Positions 30,210 to 39,399 of a stretch of 64,000 nt of DNA are shown piece by piece (the first letter of the stretch is position 1; each line of letters opens with the position of its first letter). Below the pieces are notes generated by a model. It saw only the letters and a list, made by a program, of their open reading frames with translations. It was not told the DNA's origin and made no database searches. The position numbers and the translations under genes are program-made. This DNA is from Candidatus Sulfurimonas marisnigri (GTDB lineage: Bacteria > Campylobacterota > Campylobacteria > Campylobacterales > Sulfurimonadaceae): positions 1 to 64,000 of the forward strand of contig NZ_CP054493.1 in NCBI RefSeq assembly GCF_015265475.1, in the 5' to 3' direction.

Positions 30210-31187
30210 ATGAAAGCAATCGCACTGTTTAGTGGTGGGTTAGACTCAACTTTAGCTATAAAGCTTATTATAGACCAAGGCATAGAGGTTTTGGCTGTAA
30301 ATATTAATACAGGTTTTGGAAGCACAAAAGACAGACTTGAGCATATGCAAAATATGTGTGAGCAGGTTGGTGCAGAGTTGAAAATTATAGATATTCAGAG
30401 TGAGTATCTCCAAGATGTCCTATTTGATCCAAAACATGGTTACGGTAAAAACTTTAACCCTTGCATTGATTGTCATGCGAAGATGTTTACAGTTGCAAAA
30501 CGGATTATGGAGGTGGAGGGTGCTTCATTTCTTATAAGTGGTGAGGTTATGGGTCAGCGTCCTATGAGCCAAAATAAAGATGCACTTCAGATAGTTCTAA
30601 ATGAGAGTAATTGTGACGGATTACTTCTTCGTCCTATGTCTGCAAAAATGTTAGCCCCTACTATTGCTGAGACAAATGGCTGGGTAGATAGAGAAAAACT
30701 AGAGGGAATAACTGGCAGAAGTCGTGATAGACAAATGGAGATGGTAAGAGAGATAGGACTTGACAACTTTGAGAGCCCAGGCGGAGGGTGTCTTTTAACT
30801 GATGAGAATTTTGCTAAAAAAATGTTTGACTTTATTAAGTATGACAAGTTTGAAGTACGTGATATTCCACTTATGAAATATGGTCGCCATTTTCGTCTAA
30901 GTGATGGCGCCAAACTAGTAGTTGGAAGAAACAAAGATGAGAATGCTTACCTGCAGGATATAGACAATGCTAAGTACTACCATGTGAAAACAATCGGAAT
31001 TCCTGGTCCACATGCTATGGTTAGTAAAAACGCAAGTGAGGCTGACAAAGAGTTAGCAACAAAAATAATTTTAACTTACTGCAAAACAAAAGAGAACAAC
31101 AGCTATACGGTCTCATATGATGATATAGAAGCGTATGGCTCACCGTTCGCTTCTAGGGACGAAATAAAACCTTTTACAATAATGTAA
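30210..31187 (+). CDS. PP-loop ATPase, ThiI/MnmA-like thiouridylase candidate
   Basis: 325 residues. N-terminal PP-loop SGGLDSTLA marks an adenylating enzyme of the N-type ATP pyrophosphatase group. NPCIDCHAKMF and GGGCLLTD hold Cys residues placed as in tRNA sulfur-transfer enzymes, and SGEVMGQRPMSQ is shared with ThiI-type proteins. Predicted to thiolate a tRNA base; lack of the usual MnmA C-terminal domain leaves exact substrate open. RBS AAGGAAAAAG. Stands alone. Confidence 0.75.
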   Translation: MKAIALFSGGLDSTLAIKLIIDQGIEVLAVNINTGFGSTKDRLEHMQNMCEQVGAELKIIDIQSEYLQDVLFDPKHGYGKNFNPCIDCHAKMFTVAKRIMEVEGASFLISGEVMGQRPMSQNKDALQIVLNESNCDGLLLRPMSAKMLAPTIAETNGWVDREKLEGITGRSRDRQMEMVREIGLDNFESPGGGCLLTDENFAKKMFDFIKYDKFEVRDIPLMKYGRHFRLSDGAKLVVGRNKDENAYLQDIDNAKYYHVKTIGIPGPHAMVSKNASEADKELATKIILTYCKTKENNSYTVSYDDIEAYGSPFASRDEIKPFTIM

Positions 31188-31248
31188 AACTTTACACTTA
31201 AGTATTTTTTTCGATATACTTTGTGCAACTTAAAACAAGAGGTGTGAT

Positions 31249-31668
31249 ATGGCCGGTGTTCATTTCGGATTTGACAATTTTAAACAACTTTTAGAGTTAA
31301 ACATAGGTATATCTGAGAGACTTGATGAGAGTCGTTCTGAGAGTTTTACTCTTTTATATTGTGACTTCTCTACTGTCTCACAAGAAGTAATAAAAAGTTC
31401 TCTAGAGAGTGTTCTTAGAACTTCTGATTCTATTGTAAACAGCGAGTCAGACTATTTTTTTGTTCTTCCCTATACAGATAAATATGGAGCAGAAATTGTT
31501 AAAAATATGTTTAGGGACTTTTTTGCCAGAGAGTTAGACTCATACATGGTTAGTTATCCAAAAGATGGAGAAAAACCGCGACAACTTCTTGAGGAGTTAA
31601 GAGATACAGTAAGCACAACTTATCAAAATGATTTAAGATGTTTGGATAAGTTTATTCAATACCGATAA
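31249..31668 (+). CDS. small protein resembling a degenerate GGDEF domain
   Basis: 139 residues, soluble. The block LRTSDSIVNSESDYFFVLPYTDKYGAEIVKNMF lines up with the GGDEF-region pattern (RxxDxxxRxGGDEFxxLLPxT) but the signature is SESDY, so catalysis is unlikely. A TATACT -10 lies at 31215-31220 and GAGGTGTG precedes the ATG. Role unknown. The 3' end overlaps a convergent small gene by 17 bases. Confidence 0.6.
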   Translation: MAGVHFGFDNFKQLLELNIGISERLDESRSESFTLLYCDFSTVSQEVIKSSLESVLRTSDSIVNSESDYFFVLPYTDKYGAEIVKNMFRDFFARELDSYMVSYPKDGEKPRQLLEELRDTVSTTYQNDLRCLDKFIQYR

Positions 31669-31906
31669 AAGTGTAGTCTCTATTTTTTTTATAAAACAAA
31701 ACAGCATCTGATATTTTCTGCTCTTTATATATTCTTTTGTCACACACATATCTACACCTGATTTGTGTGTTTTTAGATGTCCCCGCACCACCCATACTTC
31801 TTTTTGTATTATATACGGACGTATCAAAACTGTTTGGCTTTGGCGACTCAAATGGACTTAAGCCAAACAGCAATAAAGGCGCTAGTAAAATCAATATCTT
31901 AATCAT
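31652..31906 (-). CDS. small secreted protein with CxxxC pair
   Basis: 84 residues: signal peptide (about 1-16, MIKILILLAPLLLFGLS) then a short basic mature part with CRYVC. No family recognised. Convergent with the GGDEF-like gene, divergent from the flagellar operon. Signal peptide quality is the main support; an alternative overlapping frame exists but has no signal. Confidence 0.55.
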   Translation of the reverse strand: MIKILILLAPLLLFGLSPFESPKPNSFDTSVYNTKRSMGGAGTSKNTQIRCRYVCDKRIYKEQKISDAVLFYKKNRDYTFIGIE

Positions 31907-31951
31907 GTGAGCTATATCGGTAGTTTTTCAATATTTTTTACTTTTTTGATA

Positions 31952-31969
31952 TTGGAACTATTTATGCTT
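31952..31969 (+). promoter_or_regulatory. sigma-54 promoter of fliK-flgD-flgE
   Basis: TTGGAACTATTTATGCTT: GG (31954-31955), ten bases, GC (31966-31967), the -24/-12 pattern of RpoN promoters, which drive hook genes in this phylum. Confidence 0.85.
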
Positions 31970-32060
31970 TATTATTAAAAACTATACTAAAGTTTAGGAA
32001 TTAAAAAATTTCTAGCCAGCAGGCGAAGCTTTAGTGACCGAGTAATAATAGGAGCAAAAA

Positions 32061-33779
32061 ATGATTTCACTAGATATGAAAAATGAAGCTAAAACTGCAT
32101 CTTCACCTCTAAGTTTGTCAACTCCAAAGGATGAGCCAAAACAATCATTCTCAGAACTTTTAAAAGGTCAGAGCGAGAAAAAAGATGGTAAGCTTATTCA
32201 AAATGGCGCTTTGATACTATCCTTAGGTGAACAGGTAAAAGAGACAAATGGCTCAAAAGATGTATCAAAAGTAGATACGCTTATATCTCTCTTGAAAAAT
32301 GAAGAGGGTTTAGATGAGAAGCTAGAAGAGTTAATGGAGCTAAATCCAAAACTAGTATCTTCTTTGAGTGAAAAAGATATTAAAACTTTAGTTTTAGGGG
32401 CAAAAGATTATCTTAAAACAATAATAGAGGGCAGTGATGACTATAAGAAGTCTCTGATAAAAGAGCTTCCACATACCCTCAAAGGGTTAACTGAAGTTGC
32501 TAAAAAATTTGGTATAGATATTAGTAAAATAACACTCGAAGATGTTAAAGTAAAAACTGACTCTAAAGTTAAAACTCCAGAAATAAAAGTTGATACTTCC
32601 CACATTAAAGATACAGAACAAAACAAAGAAGTAAAATCTAAGCCGTCACATATTAAAGAACTACTGCAAGAAAAAGAGGTAAAAGTTCAACCCTTACATG
32701 TAAAAGGTATATCGCAAGAGAAAGAGGCAAAAGTTCAACCCTTACATGTAAAAGAGATATCACAAGAAAAAGAGGTAAAAGTTCAACCATTACATGTAAA
32801 AGAGATATCGCAAGAAAAAGAGGCAAAAGTTCAACCCTTACATGTAAAAGATATATCAGAAGATAAAGATATAAAAGTAATCACTCCACATGTTAAAAAA
32901 ACTGCAAAAACTGTAGATACCGCTGCGAATGAACTTCCAAAAGAGCAGCAATACAAAGAACAATTAACTGATGAAAAGCTTTCACAAATTTCAAAAGAGG
33001 TAAAAACAACTCCACTTTTTAAAGCACAAATGGTTGTTGAGCATACGACTACTGAGCAGATTGCTCAGGTTAAAGCGAACAGTTCATTAAGCGTAGAGCA
33101 AAAAACACCAAAAGAGAGAGCAGACGAGACACTTAAGCTTCTTTTACGTGGAGAGAAACCAGCTATGAATAATTCAGTATTGACAGCAGACTTTTCAGTT
33201 GCAACTGCAAAAGTCATAGCCCCTAGCGCAGCTTCAGATGCAACAAAATCGCTAGAGAAACTTTTACATGGTGAATCTTCACCATCTGAACAAACAACTG
33301 TAAAGACAGATGGATTAACGGCACACAAGGCTGATAGTTTTGAAGTTAAACTTAACGAAGCAAAGCAGATGATTAAATATCTTTCAACGGATATGAAAAC
33401 TGCTATCGAAGATTATAAATCTCCATTTACAAGAGTAAAGGTTCAGCTAAATCCACAAAGATTGGGTGAGGTTGATTTGACAATAGTGCAAAGAGGCAAA
33501 AACCTACATGTAAATATAAGCTCAAATAACACTGCCGTAAACACATTGGCGATGAATGCTAATGAGTTAAGAGTACAGTTGAGCAATAGTGGAATAAATA
33601 ATGCTACATTAAACTTTAGTAACAACTCACAAAATAGTGACTCAAATGCCGGTGGACAGCATCAGCAAAGACAAAATGAGCAACAAGCTCATGAAGAGTA
33701 TAACTATTTTGATAGTGATGAGTCGGTAAATGAAGAGGTTTTAAGCTCTTTAGAGATTATCGTTCCTCACTATGGCTAA
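32061..33779 (+). CDS. fliK: flagellar hook-length control protein FliK
   Basis: Molecular ruler that sets hook length and switches export specificity. 572 residues: disordered, Lys/Glu/Ser-rich N-terminal half and the conserved C-terminal FliK domain (about 430-540: SPFTRVKVQLNPQRLGEVDLTIVQRGKNLHVNI), then a Gln/His-rich stretch. Residues about 203-282 contain four near-identical 16-residue repeats plus a decayed fifth. Start ATG follows AATAGGAGCAAAAA. Expressed from the sigma-54 promoter about 90 bases upstream, with flgD and flgE. Confidence 0.9.
   Translation: MISLDMKNEAKTASSPLSLSTPKDEPKQSFSELLKGQSEKKDGKLIQNGALILSLGEQVKETNGSKDVSKVDTLISLLKNEEGLDEKLEELMELNPKLVSSLSEKDIKTLVLGAKDYLKTIIEGSDDYKKSLIKELPHTLKGLTEVAKKFGIDISKITLEDVKVKTDSKVKTPEIKVDTSHIKDTEQNKEVKSKPSHIKELLQEKEVKVQPLHVKGISQEKEAKVQPLHVKEISQEKEVKVQPLHVKEISQEKEAKVQPLHVKDISEDKDIKVITPHVKKTAKTVDTAANELPKEQQYKEQLTDEKLSQISKEVKTTPLFKAQMVVEHTTTEQIAQVKANSSLSVEQKTPKERADETLKLLLRGEKPAMNNSVLTADFSVATAKVIAPSAASDATKSLEKLLHGESSPSEQTTVKTDGLTAHKADSFEVKLNEAKQMIKYLSTDMKTAIEDYKSPFTRVKVQLNPQRLGEVDLTIVQRGKNLHVNISSNNTAVNTLAMNANELRVQLSNSGINNATLNFSNNSQNSDSNAGGQHQQRQNEQQAHEEYNYFDSDESVNEEVLSSLEIIVPHYG
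32667..32906 (+). repeat. 48-bp in-frame tandem repeat within fliK
   Basis: Four 48-base units (starting 32667, 32715, 32763, 32811) differing at only a few positions, then a diverged fifth (32859-32906). Each encodes 16 residues of the form QEKEVKVQPLHVKEIS. Multiple of three keeps the frame, so copy number can change without breaking the gene. Confidence 0.95.
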
Positions 33780-33795
33780 GTAGTTAAGTTATTCT

Positions 33796-33830
33796 AAGAA
33801 TCTGCCTTTTATAAAAGGGACTTGTTCTTT
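33796..33830 (+). promoter_or_regulatory. intercistronic hairpin between fliK and flgD
   Basis: Imperfect stem: CCTTTTATAAAAGG self-complementary core extended by AAGAA...TTCTT, then TTTT. Could attenuate or stabilise the flagellar mRNA. Confidence 0.45.
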
Positions 33831-33857
33831 TTATGAACTAACAATAAAGGATATATT

Positions 33858-34523
33858 ATGGCTATCAATTCATTAGGGCAAAATGCAGCACTATATGCTG
33901 AACCAAAGGTCTCTACAGAGGTTAAAGACAAAACTGCTTTAGGAAAAGATGATTTTATGACTCTTCTTTTAGTTGAACTTCAACATCAAGATCCAACTGA
34001 ACCTATGGACAGTGAGAAAATTTTAACTCAGACTTCGCAACTGGCAGGTTTAGAATCATCAGAAAACACTAATAAAGCTTTAGAAGAATTAGCTGCAACT
34101 CTTGGTGGTACGCAGCAGTTTTCAACCATAGCAGCAATAGGTAAAACAGCAGATTTGGGAAGCAATGCTATTACATATGATGAAGGTTCTTCCAGCTCAT
34201 TCGAAGTCTACTTTCCATCAGATATTCAGCAGGGGTCTATTCAAGTGGTTGATAGCTCTGGTAGTTTAATTAAAACCTTAGATGTTGGAACGAATAAGTC
34301 TGGTGTATATCAGTTTGATTGGGACGGAAAAGATAACAATGGAAATGAAGCAGATAGCGGAATTTATTATGTTAATGCAAGCTACACAGACCCTGATGGA
34401 AATAATTTAGAGACAAGACTTGGAGCTTACCCGATAGAATCAGTTAGATTTGACGGTGGACAAACACTTGTAAAAGTTGGTTCAAATTATGTTCCATTAG
34501 AGAATATAAAAGAAGTATATTAA
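33858..34523 (+). CDS. flgD: flagellar hook assembly scaffold FlgD
   Basis: Caps the growing hook during assembly. 221 residues. N-terminal signature LGKDDFMTLLLVELQHQDPTEPMDSEKILTQTSQLAGLES is conserved; then the FlgD Tudor/FnIII-like region (about 100-190: YQFDWDGKDNNGNEADSGIYYV). Start follows AAAGGATATATT. Lies between fliK and flgE as in most flagellar clusters. Confidence 0.94.
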   Translation: MAINSLGQNAALYAEPKVSTEVKDKTALGKDDFMTLLLVELQHQDPTEPMDSEKILTQTSQLAGLESSENTNKALEELAATLGGTQQFSTIAAIGKTADLGSNAITYDEGSSSSFEVYFPSDIQQGSIQVVDSSGSLIKTLDVGTNKSGVYQFDWDGKDNNGNEADSGIYYVNASYTDPDGNNLETRLGAYPIESVRFDGGQTLVKVGSNYVPLENIKEVY

Positions 34524-34525
34524 AA

Positions 34526-34541
34526 AGACACTTGTGTCTTA
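34526..34541 (+). promoter_or_regulatory. short hairpin between flgD and flgE
   Basis: AAGACAC-TT-GTGTCTT, perfect 7-bp arms, directly before the flgE ribosome site AAGGAG. May modulate relative expression of flgE. Confidence 0.4.
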
Positions 34542-34560
34542 AAAAATTAAGGAGCATGTC

Positions 34561-35817
34561 ATGATGACTCAAGCTTTTTATACAGGACTTAGCGGACTGA
34601 GATCACAACAGCAGGCTATAGATGTTGTTTCAAATAATTTGGCGAATACTAGTACTATTGGATTTCGTGGGTACTCTACAGAATTTTCATCTATGTTTGA
34701 AGATATGATTAATACTTCTGCATCTGCATCAAGTGTAAACAGCAGTGTCGGCGTAGGGACAAATGTAAATGCTACTGTAATGGACGAGGCACTAGGAGTA
34801 TTTCAGTTGACTGGCAATAGCACTGATTTAGCTATCTTAGGCGATGGATGGTTTGGTGTTCAAGGTGAAGACAAACCACTTTATACTCGTGATGGAAGTT
34901 TTACTTTTGATGCAAACCGAGACTTGGTAACACATGATGGTTACTACGTCTTAGGAACTCTTGGCAATAATATTAATGGTGAGGTATTAACACAACAGTT
35001 AGCACAAATTCCACTAAGCGATGTATCTTCTCAAGAAAAGCTTCGCTTGCCGAAAGATTTATCTTTTCCGGCGCAAGCAACAACTAACGCAACATTTGAT
35101 GGAAATTTAAGCTTAGATGACACGGTAGCTACCATAAGTGCTGGGGTTATTAACTCACAAGGGGTAAGAAATGATCTAAGATTAGAGTTTACAAAAGCTA
35201 TTCCGCAAGTACTGCCTGGTAGTCAGTGGGATGTCGTTGCCACAACTGGAAGTTTAGATGGCCAAACTATCTATTCAACACAGAATGGTACTGTAAGTTT
35301 TGATGAAAGAGGTGCCTTGGTATCAAACACCCTCTCATCAATAGACAATGAAGGGACATCTGTTAATATAGATTTAGGCACAAATTATGATGGGGTTATT
35401 GTTACAGCTAACGCTTCTCTGTTCTCAAGCTCTTCAGATGGAATAGTAGCTGGAGACCTTCTAGGTTATGATATAAATAAAAATGCAGAGGTAATAGCTA
35501 CTTTTTCTAACGGTCAGCAAAGTAATATTGCAACAATAGCTGTTTTTCATTTTGCCAATGATAGAGGACTAGAGGGAGTTAATGGAGCTAGATTCAGTGA
35601 GAGTTCAAATAGTGGGGCACCAATATTTTTTCAAGATGCTGCTGGCAACAATATTGCAGGTACTGATATAACAAATTTTAAACTAGAAGGCTCAAACGTA
35701 AGGTTAGAAGCTGGATTAACTGACCTTATAATTATGCAAAGGTCATATGATGCAAATTCAAAGTCTATAACAACAGCTGACGAGATGCTTAAAAAAGCGC
35801 TTGATATGGGTGCTTAA
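34561..35817 (+). CDS. flgE: flagellar hook protein FlgE, short form
   Basis: 418 residues. N-terminal rod/hook motif AFYTGLSGLRSQQQAIDVVSNNLANTSTIGFRG and C-terminal IIMQRSYDANSKSITTADEMLKKAL are typical of the axial protein family. Shorter than the second FlgE at 35993, so it may build the hook base or replace a distal rod protein; that assignment is inference. ATG at 34561 with AAGGAG six bases upstream; a second in-frame ATG follows immediately. Confidence 0.88.
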   Translation: MMTQAFYTGLSGLRSQQQAIDVVSNNLANTSTIGFRGYSTEFSSMFEDMINTSASASSVNSSVGVGTNVNATVMDEALGVFQLTGNSTDLAILGDGWFGVQGEDKPLYTRDGSFTFDANRDLVTHDGYYVLGTLGNNINGEVLTQQLAQIPLSDVSSQEKLRLPKDLSFPAQATTNATFDGNLSLDDTVATISAGVINSQGVRNDLRLEFTKAIPQVLPGSQWDVVATTGSLDGQTIYSTQNGTVSFDERGALVSNTLSSIDNEGTSVNIDLGTNYDGVIVTANASLFSSSSDGIVAGDLLGYDINKNAEVIATFSNGQQSNIATIAVFHFANDRGLEGVNGARFSESSNSGAPIFFQDAAGNNIAGTDITNFKLEGSNVRLEAGLTDLIIMQRSYDANSKSITTADEMLKKALDMGA

Positions 35818-35894
35818 TAAGGCATCCTCCCCACCCATTTTATAAACTACTAACAAACCAATAACTCTTACTCTCAACACTCTTTTTTAGTAAT

Positions 35895-35912
35895 CTGGAA
35901 CACTAAATGCTA
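35895..35912 (+). promoter_or_regulatory. sigma-54 promoter of the second flgE
   Basis: CTGGAACACTAAATGCTA: GG (35897-35898), ten bases, GC (35909-35910). About 80 bases upstream of the gene, separating it from the fliK operon. Confidence 0.82.
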
Positions 35913-35992
35913 CATATCTAATACAGAAAAATATTTAGCTTTAAAAAGGAACTAATTCCTTTAGAGAATAAATATTATAAAAAGGATTTAAG

Positions 35993-38128
35993 ATGTTGAA
36001 ATCACTATATGCCGGTGTATCCGGACTGCAATCGCATCAAATTGCGATGGATGTTGAATCAAATAATATTGCGAATGTTAACACGACTGGTTTTAAATAC
36101 TCTCGTGCTAACTTCTCTGACCTTTTAGCTCAAACAAGATCAATAGCAACCGCTCCACAAGGTGATCTTGGTGGTAAAAATGCTGTTCAAGTTGGTCTTG
36201 GATCAACAGTAAGCTCTATGACAACAATCTTTTCTCAGGGCTCAATTCAAAACTCTGACAAAAATACAGATGTTGCTATACAAGGAGATGGGTTTTTTAT
36301 TGTCTCTCCTGATAACGGCAGTAATTATAAATATACTCGTGCGGGAGACTTTAAGTTTGACGCAGAAGGAAACTTTGTTGATAATAATGGTTTTATTGTT
36401 CAGGGTTGGGTAAGAGACGCTGTGACCGGCAAAGTTGATTCAACTGCACCAATTGAGAGTATACAAATTCCACCAGGGCTTACAACACCAGCTAGTCCTA
36501 CATCGGATGTTGTACTAAAAGCAAATCTTAATGCTGGAATATTAGTGGAGAGTTTTTCCCCAGCTTATACAGTTCCTAGTGGACTTCCACCAGCTGCTCC
36601 TACAGAGCCTGCTCTAGACTCAGCAGGAAATCCTATAGCTTCTGGGGATTTAGGTGTACTTTTTAATGACACTGGAGAAGGGTTCGCTCTTCAATCAGGT
36701 CAGGGTATATGGGCATCATTCTTAACTTCAGCACAGTCAGGTGCAGGTGCAGTTCTTGCTGGAGCTGGTGAATTGGATATAACATTTACGCTAGATGATG
36801 GTGTTACTACACAGCAGGTAATTACAACTGGCGGATTGCCAGGAAACACAGCTGCTGAAAATGGAGCAAGATACGTTTCTGCGATAAATGCACAAACGCC
36901 TACAACGGGAATATCTGCAACATACAACACAGTTTCAGGGGCAATAGACTTAGTTAATACTAATTCGAGTAGTTCTGCATCACATAACATCCGTTTAACA
37001 GCTATTGGTAATGTAAATAGTGGATTAGGAGTGGCAACTACGACTACAGCATATAGATACCAGTATAATCCAACAGGTGCCAATGGTGGTGCTGGTGGTA
37101 ATGGTAACGATAAAACATTTAGGAGCATATCTGACCTTCGTAATCAATTGGAAATTCAGGGAAATGATCATGATGGAGATGCAGCTTTAAGTGGACTTAC
37201 TGTTATTATTAATAGTCAGGGAAAAATAGAGATATCAAATCCAGGTGGTGGAGCAGATGAGTATGATGTAAATCTTGCGATTACTGGTTTTAGTGCTGTT
37301 GGAATAACAGAAAATACTCGTTTTACAAGAAACCTTGAAGCTCTTAATGCTGTTTTACCATCTGGAAGCACAGGTAAAGCCTTTTCTCAAAGTTTTAATG
37401 CGGCTACCCACTCAAGCTCTATAGATATCTTTGATTCACTTGGTTCTAAGCATACAGTTAGAATGGAGTTTAGAAAAACGTCAGTTAACGCATCAACTGG
37501 TAGTACTTGGAGTATGAAAATCAGTGTTCCTCTGCCTGCGACAATTGATAATACTTCACCATTTGAAGAAAAAACAGGTTCTATCCGTTTTAATAGTGAT
37601 GGTTCACTGGCAACATTTAATCCACCAAATGTTTCATTTACTGCAAATAATGGTTCATCACCAGATCAGCAAGTAAGTTTTAGTTTTGGTACTTCAAATC
37701 TTTTTGATGGTATGACAAGTTTTGATAGTAGAAGTTCTACATCAGGTATATCTCAAGATGGGTTTACCGGTGGAGATTTAGTTGGTATTAGAATTGATCA
37801 AAGTGGTACTATAGTTGGATCGTTCTCAAATGGTCGTTCTTTTGGATTGGCTCAGGTTGGTATGGCTAAGTTTACAAATAACGAAGGTCTTTCAACTGAA
37901 GGTGGAAGTGTTTATATACAAACTGCCAACTCTGGAGATCCTATTATTGGTTCAGCAGCAACTTCAGGACGTGGGTTTATTCAAAGTTCAGCACTTGAAG
38001 CTTCTAATGTTGATTTATCTCGTTCATTGACTCAGCTTATTATTATTCAAAGAGGTTATCAGGCAAATGGTAAAACAATTACCACTTCAGATACACTACT
38101 AGAAACACTTATCGGGCTTAAACGATAA
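35993..38128 (+). CDS. flgE: flagellar hook protein FlgE, long form
   Basis: 711 residues, close to the roughly 720-residue major hook protein of Helicobacter. N-terminus SLYAGVSGLQSHQIAMDVESNNIANVNTTGFK and C-terminus IIQRGYQANGKTITTSDTLLETLIGLKR are the conserved coiled segments; the middle (about 170-500) is a long Gly/Ala/Thr/Ser-rich surface domain. RBS AAAAAGGATTTAAG. Own sigma-54 promoter and downstream hairpin, so a separate transcript. Confidence 0.93.
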   Translation: MLKSLYAGVSGLQSHQIAMDVESNNIANVNTTGFKYSRANFSDLLAQTRSIATAPQGDLGGKNAVQVGLGSTVSSMTTIFSQGSIQNSDKNTDVAIQGDGFFIVSPDNGSNYKYTRAGDFKFDAEGNFVDNNGFIVQGWVRDAVTGKVDSTAPIESIQIPPGLTTPASPTSDVVLKANLNAGILVESFSPAYTVPSGLPPAAPTEPALDSAGNPIASGDLGVLFNDTGEGFALQSGQGIWASFLTSAQSGAGAVLAGAGELDITFTLDDGVTTQQVITTGGLPGNTAAENGARYVSAINAQTPTTGISATYNTVSGAIDLVNTNSSSSASHNIRLTAIGNVNSGLGVATTTTAYRYQYNPTGANGGAGGNGNDKTFRSISDLRNQLEIQGNDHDGDAALSGLTVIINSQGKIEISNPGGGADEYDVNLAITGFSAVGITENTRFTRNLEALNAVLPSGSTGKAFSQSFNAATHSSSIDIFDSLGSKHTVRMEFRKTSVNASTGSTWSMKISVPLPATIDNTSPFEEKTGSIRFNSDGSLATFNPPNVSFTANNGSSPDQQVSFSFGTSNLFDGMTSFDSRSSTSGISQDGFTGGDLVGIRIDQSGTIVGSFSNGRSFGLAQVGMAKFTNNEGLSTEGGSVYIQTANSGDPIIGSAATSGRGFIQSSALEASNVDLSRSLTQLIIIQRGYQANGKTITTSDTLLETLIGLKR

Positions 38129-38134
38129 GTAAGT

Positions 38135-38152
38135 ACCACGCATTAGCGTGGT
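38135..38152 (+). terminator. hairpin after flgE
   Basis: ACCACGC-ATTA-GCGTGGT seven bases after the stop; GC-rich against its background. No T run follows, so it may be a partial terminator. Confidence 0.5.
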
Positions 38153-38202
38153 GGCTCAAAATAACTTCTCCTTTTGTAAACCTCATTTTATTCACATTTC
38201 GA

Positions 38203-38208
38203 TATAAT
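38203..38208 (+). promoter_or_regulatory. -10 box of purT promoter
   Basis: TATAAT 27 bases before the purT ATG. Confidence 0.55.
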
Positions 38209-38234
38209 CCTTTCAATATTAAAGAAGGATTTCT

Positions 38235-39398
38235 ATGCAATTTTCTGCTCCATTAAAATCAAATTCTAAAAAAGTTATGTTGCTTGGTTCAGGTGAACTT
38301 GGTAAAGAAGTAGCTATCGAGGCTCAAAGACTAGGTCTTGAAGTTATCGCAGTTGACAGATACCAAAATGCTCCAGCTCATCATGTGGCTCACCGCTCAT
38401 ACGTTGTAAATATGCAAGATAAAGATGCTCTTTTAGAGATTATTTACCGTGAAAAACCTGACTATATTTTGCCAGAGATAGAAGCTATCTCTATAGATGC
38501 TCTTTTTGCGGCAGAAGATAAAGGGTATAACGTTATACCAAACGCTAATGCAGTTAGTAAAACAATGAATAGAAAAAATATTCGCTCTTTTGCAGCTGAG
38601 GTTCTGGGACTTAAAACAGGTCCATACGAGTTTGTTACAACAGAAGATGGACTTAAATCAGCAGCTGAACGCATGGGCTTTCCATGTGTTATTAAACCTG
38701 TTATGAGTTCATCTGGTCATGGTCAAAGTATCGCAAAAACAGCAGATGATATTCAAAAGTCTTGGGAAATTGCAAAAGAGGCTCGTGGAGATGCTAGTGA
38801 GTTAATCGTCGAAGCCTTTGTGGATTTTGATTATGAGATAACAATGCTAACTGCTAGAAACGGTAAAGAGACTGTTTTTTGTGAGCCGATAGGTCATGAG
38901 CAAAGAGATGGTGACTATGTATTCTCATGGCAGCCAATGCAGATGAGTGAAGTAGCAAAGAAAAAGGCACAAGAGATGGCTAAAACTATCACAGATGGTC
39001 TTGGTGGTCGTGGTCTTTTTGGTGTTGAGCTTTTTATAAAAGGTGATGAGGTTTATTTTTCTGAAGTTTCTCCTCGTCCTCATGACACTGGAATGGTAAC
39101 TTTGATTACTCAAAGTCAAAGCGAATTCGCGCTTCATTTAAGAGCTGTTCTTGGTCTTCCTTTAGGGTTTACATTTTACGGTCCGGGTGCATCTGCAGCC
39201 TTTAAATCAGAAGTTCACAATAATGCCCCTATAATCAAAGTGGATGAGAGCCTATTTAGTGATAACAGCTTTGTTAGAGTTTTCTCCAAACCAGAGACTC
39301 ACAAAGGTAGACGTCTGGCAGTTGCTCTTGTATTTGATGAGGTTGAATCAGCGCTGGAGCAATCAAGAGAACTAATTACAAAAATAAAAGACTACTAA
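38235..39398 (+). CDS. purT: formate-dependent GAR transformylase PurT
   Basis: Makes formyl-glycinamide ribonucleotide from formate and ATP in purine synthesis. 387 residues. N-terminal [29 protein letters not shown], then ATP-grasp core ([50 protein letters not shown]). Start follows AAGAAGGATTTCT. The next gene begins one base after its stop. Confidence 0.96.
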   Translation: MQFSAPLKSNSKKVMLLGSGELGKEVAIEAQRLGLEVIAVDRYQNAPAHHVAHRSYVVNMQDKDALLEIIYREKPDYILPEIEAISIDALFAAEDKGYNVIPNANAVSKTMNRKNIRSFAAEVLGLKTGPYEFVTTEDGLKSAAERMGFPCVIKPVMSSSGHGQSIAKTADDIQKSWEIAKEARGDASELIVEAFVDFDYEITMLTARNGKETVFCEPIGHEQRDGDYVFSWQPMQMSEVAKKKAQEMAKTITDGLGGRGLFGVELFIKGDEVYFSEVSPRPHDTGMVTLITQSQSEFALHLRAVLGLPLGFTFYGPGASAAFKSEVHNNAPIIKVDESLFSDNSFVRVFSKPETHKGRRLAVALVFDEVESALEQSRELITKIKDY

Positions 39399-39399
39399 G

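Noticed and set aside
32667-32906. Regular 48-base repeats as a CRISPR array
   Set aside because: Units are contiguous with no spacers, in frame, and inside fliK.
36700-37128. 142-codon minus-strand open frame inside the long flgE
   Set aside because: Proline/valine/alanine-rich mirror of a Gly/Ala-rich gene, no ribosome site, fully inside a confident gene.
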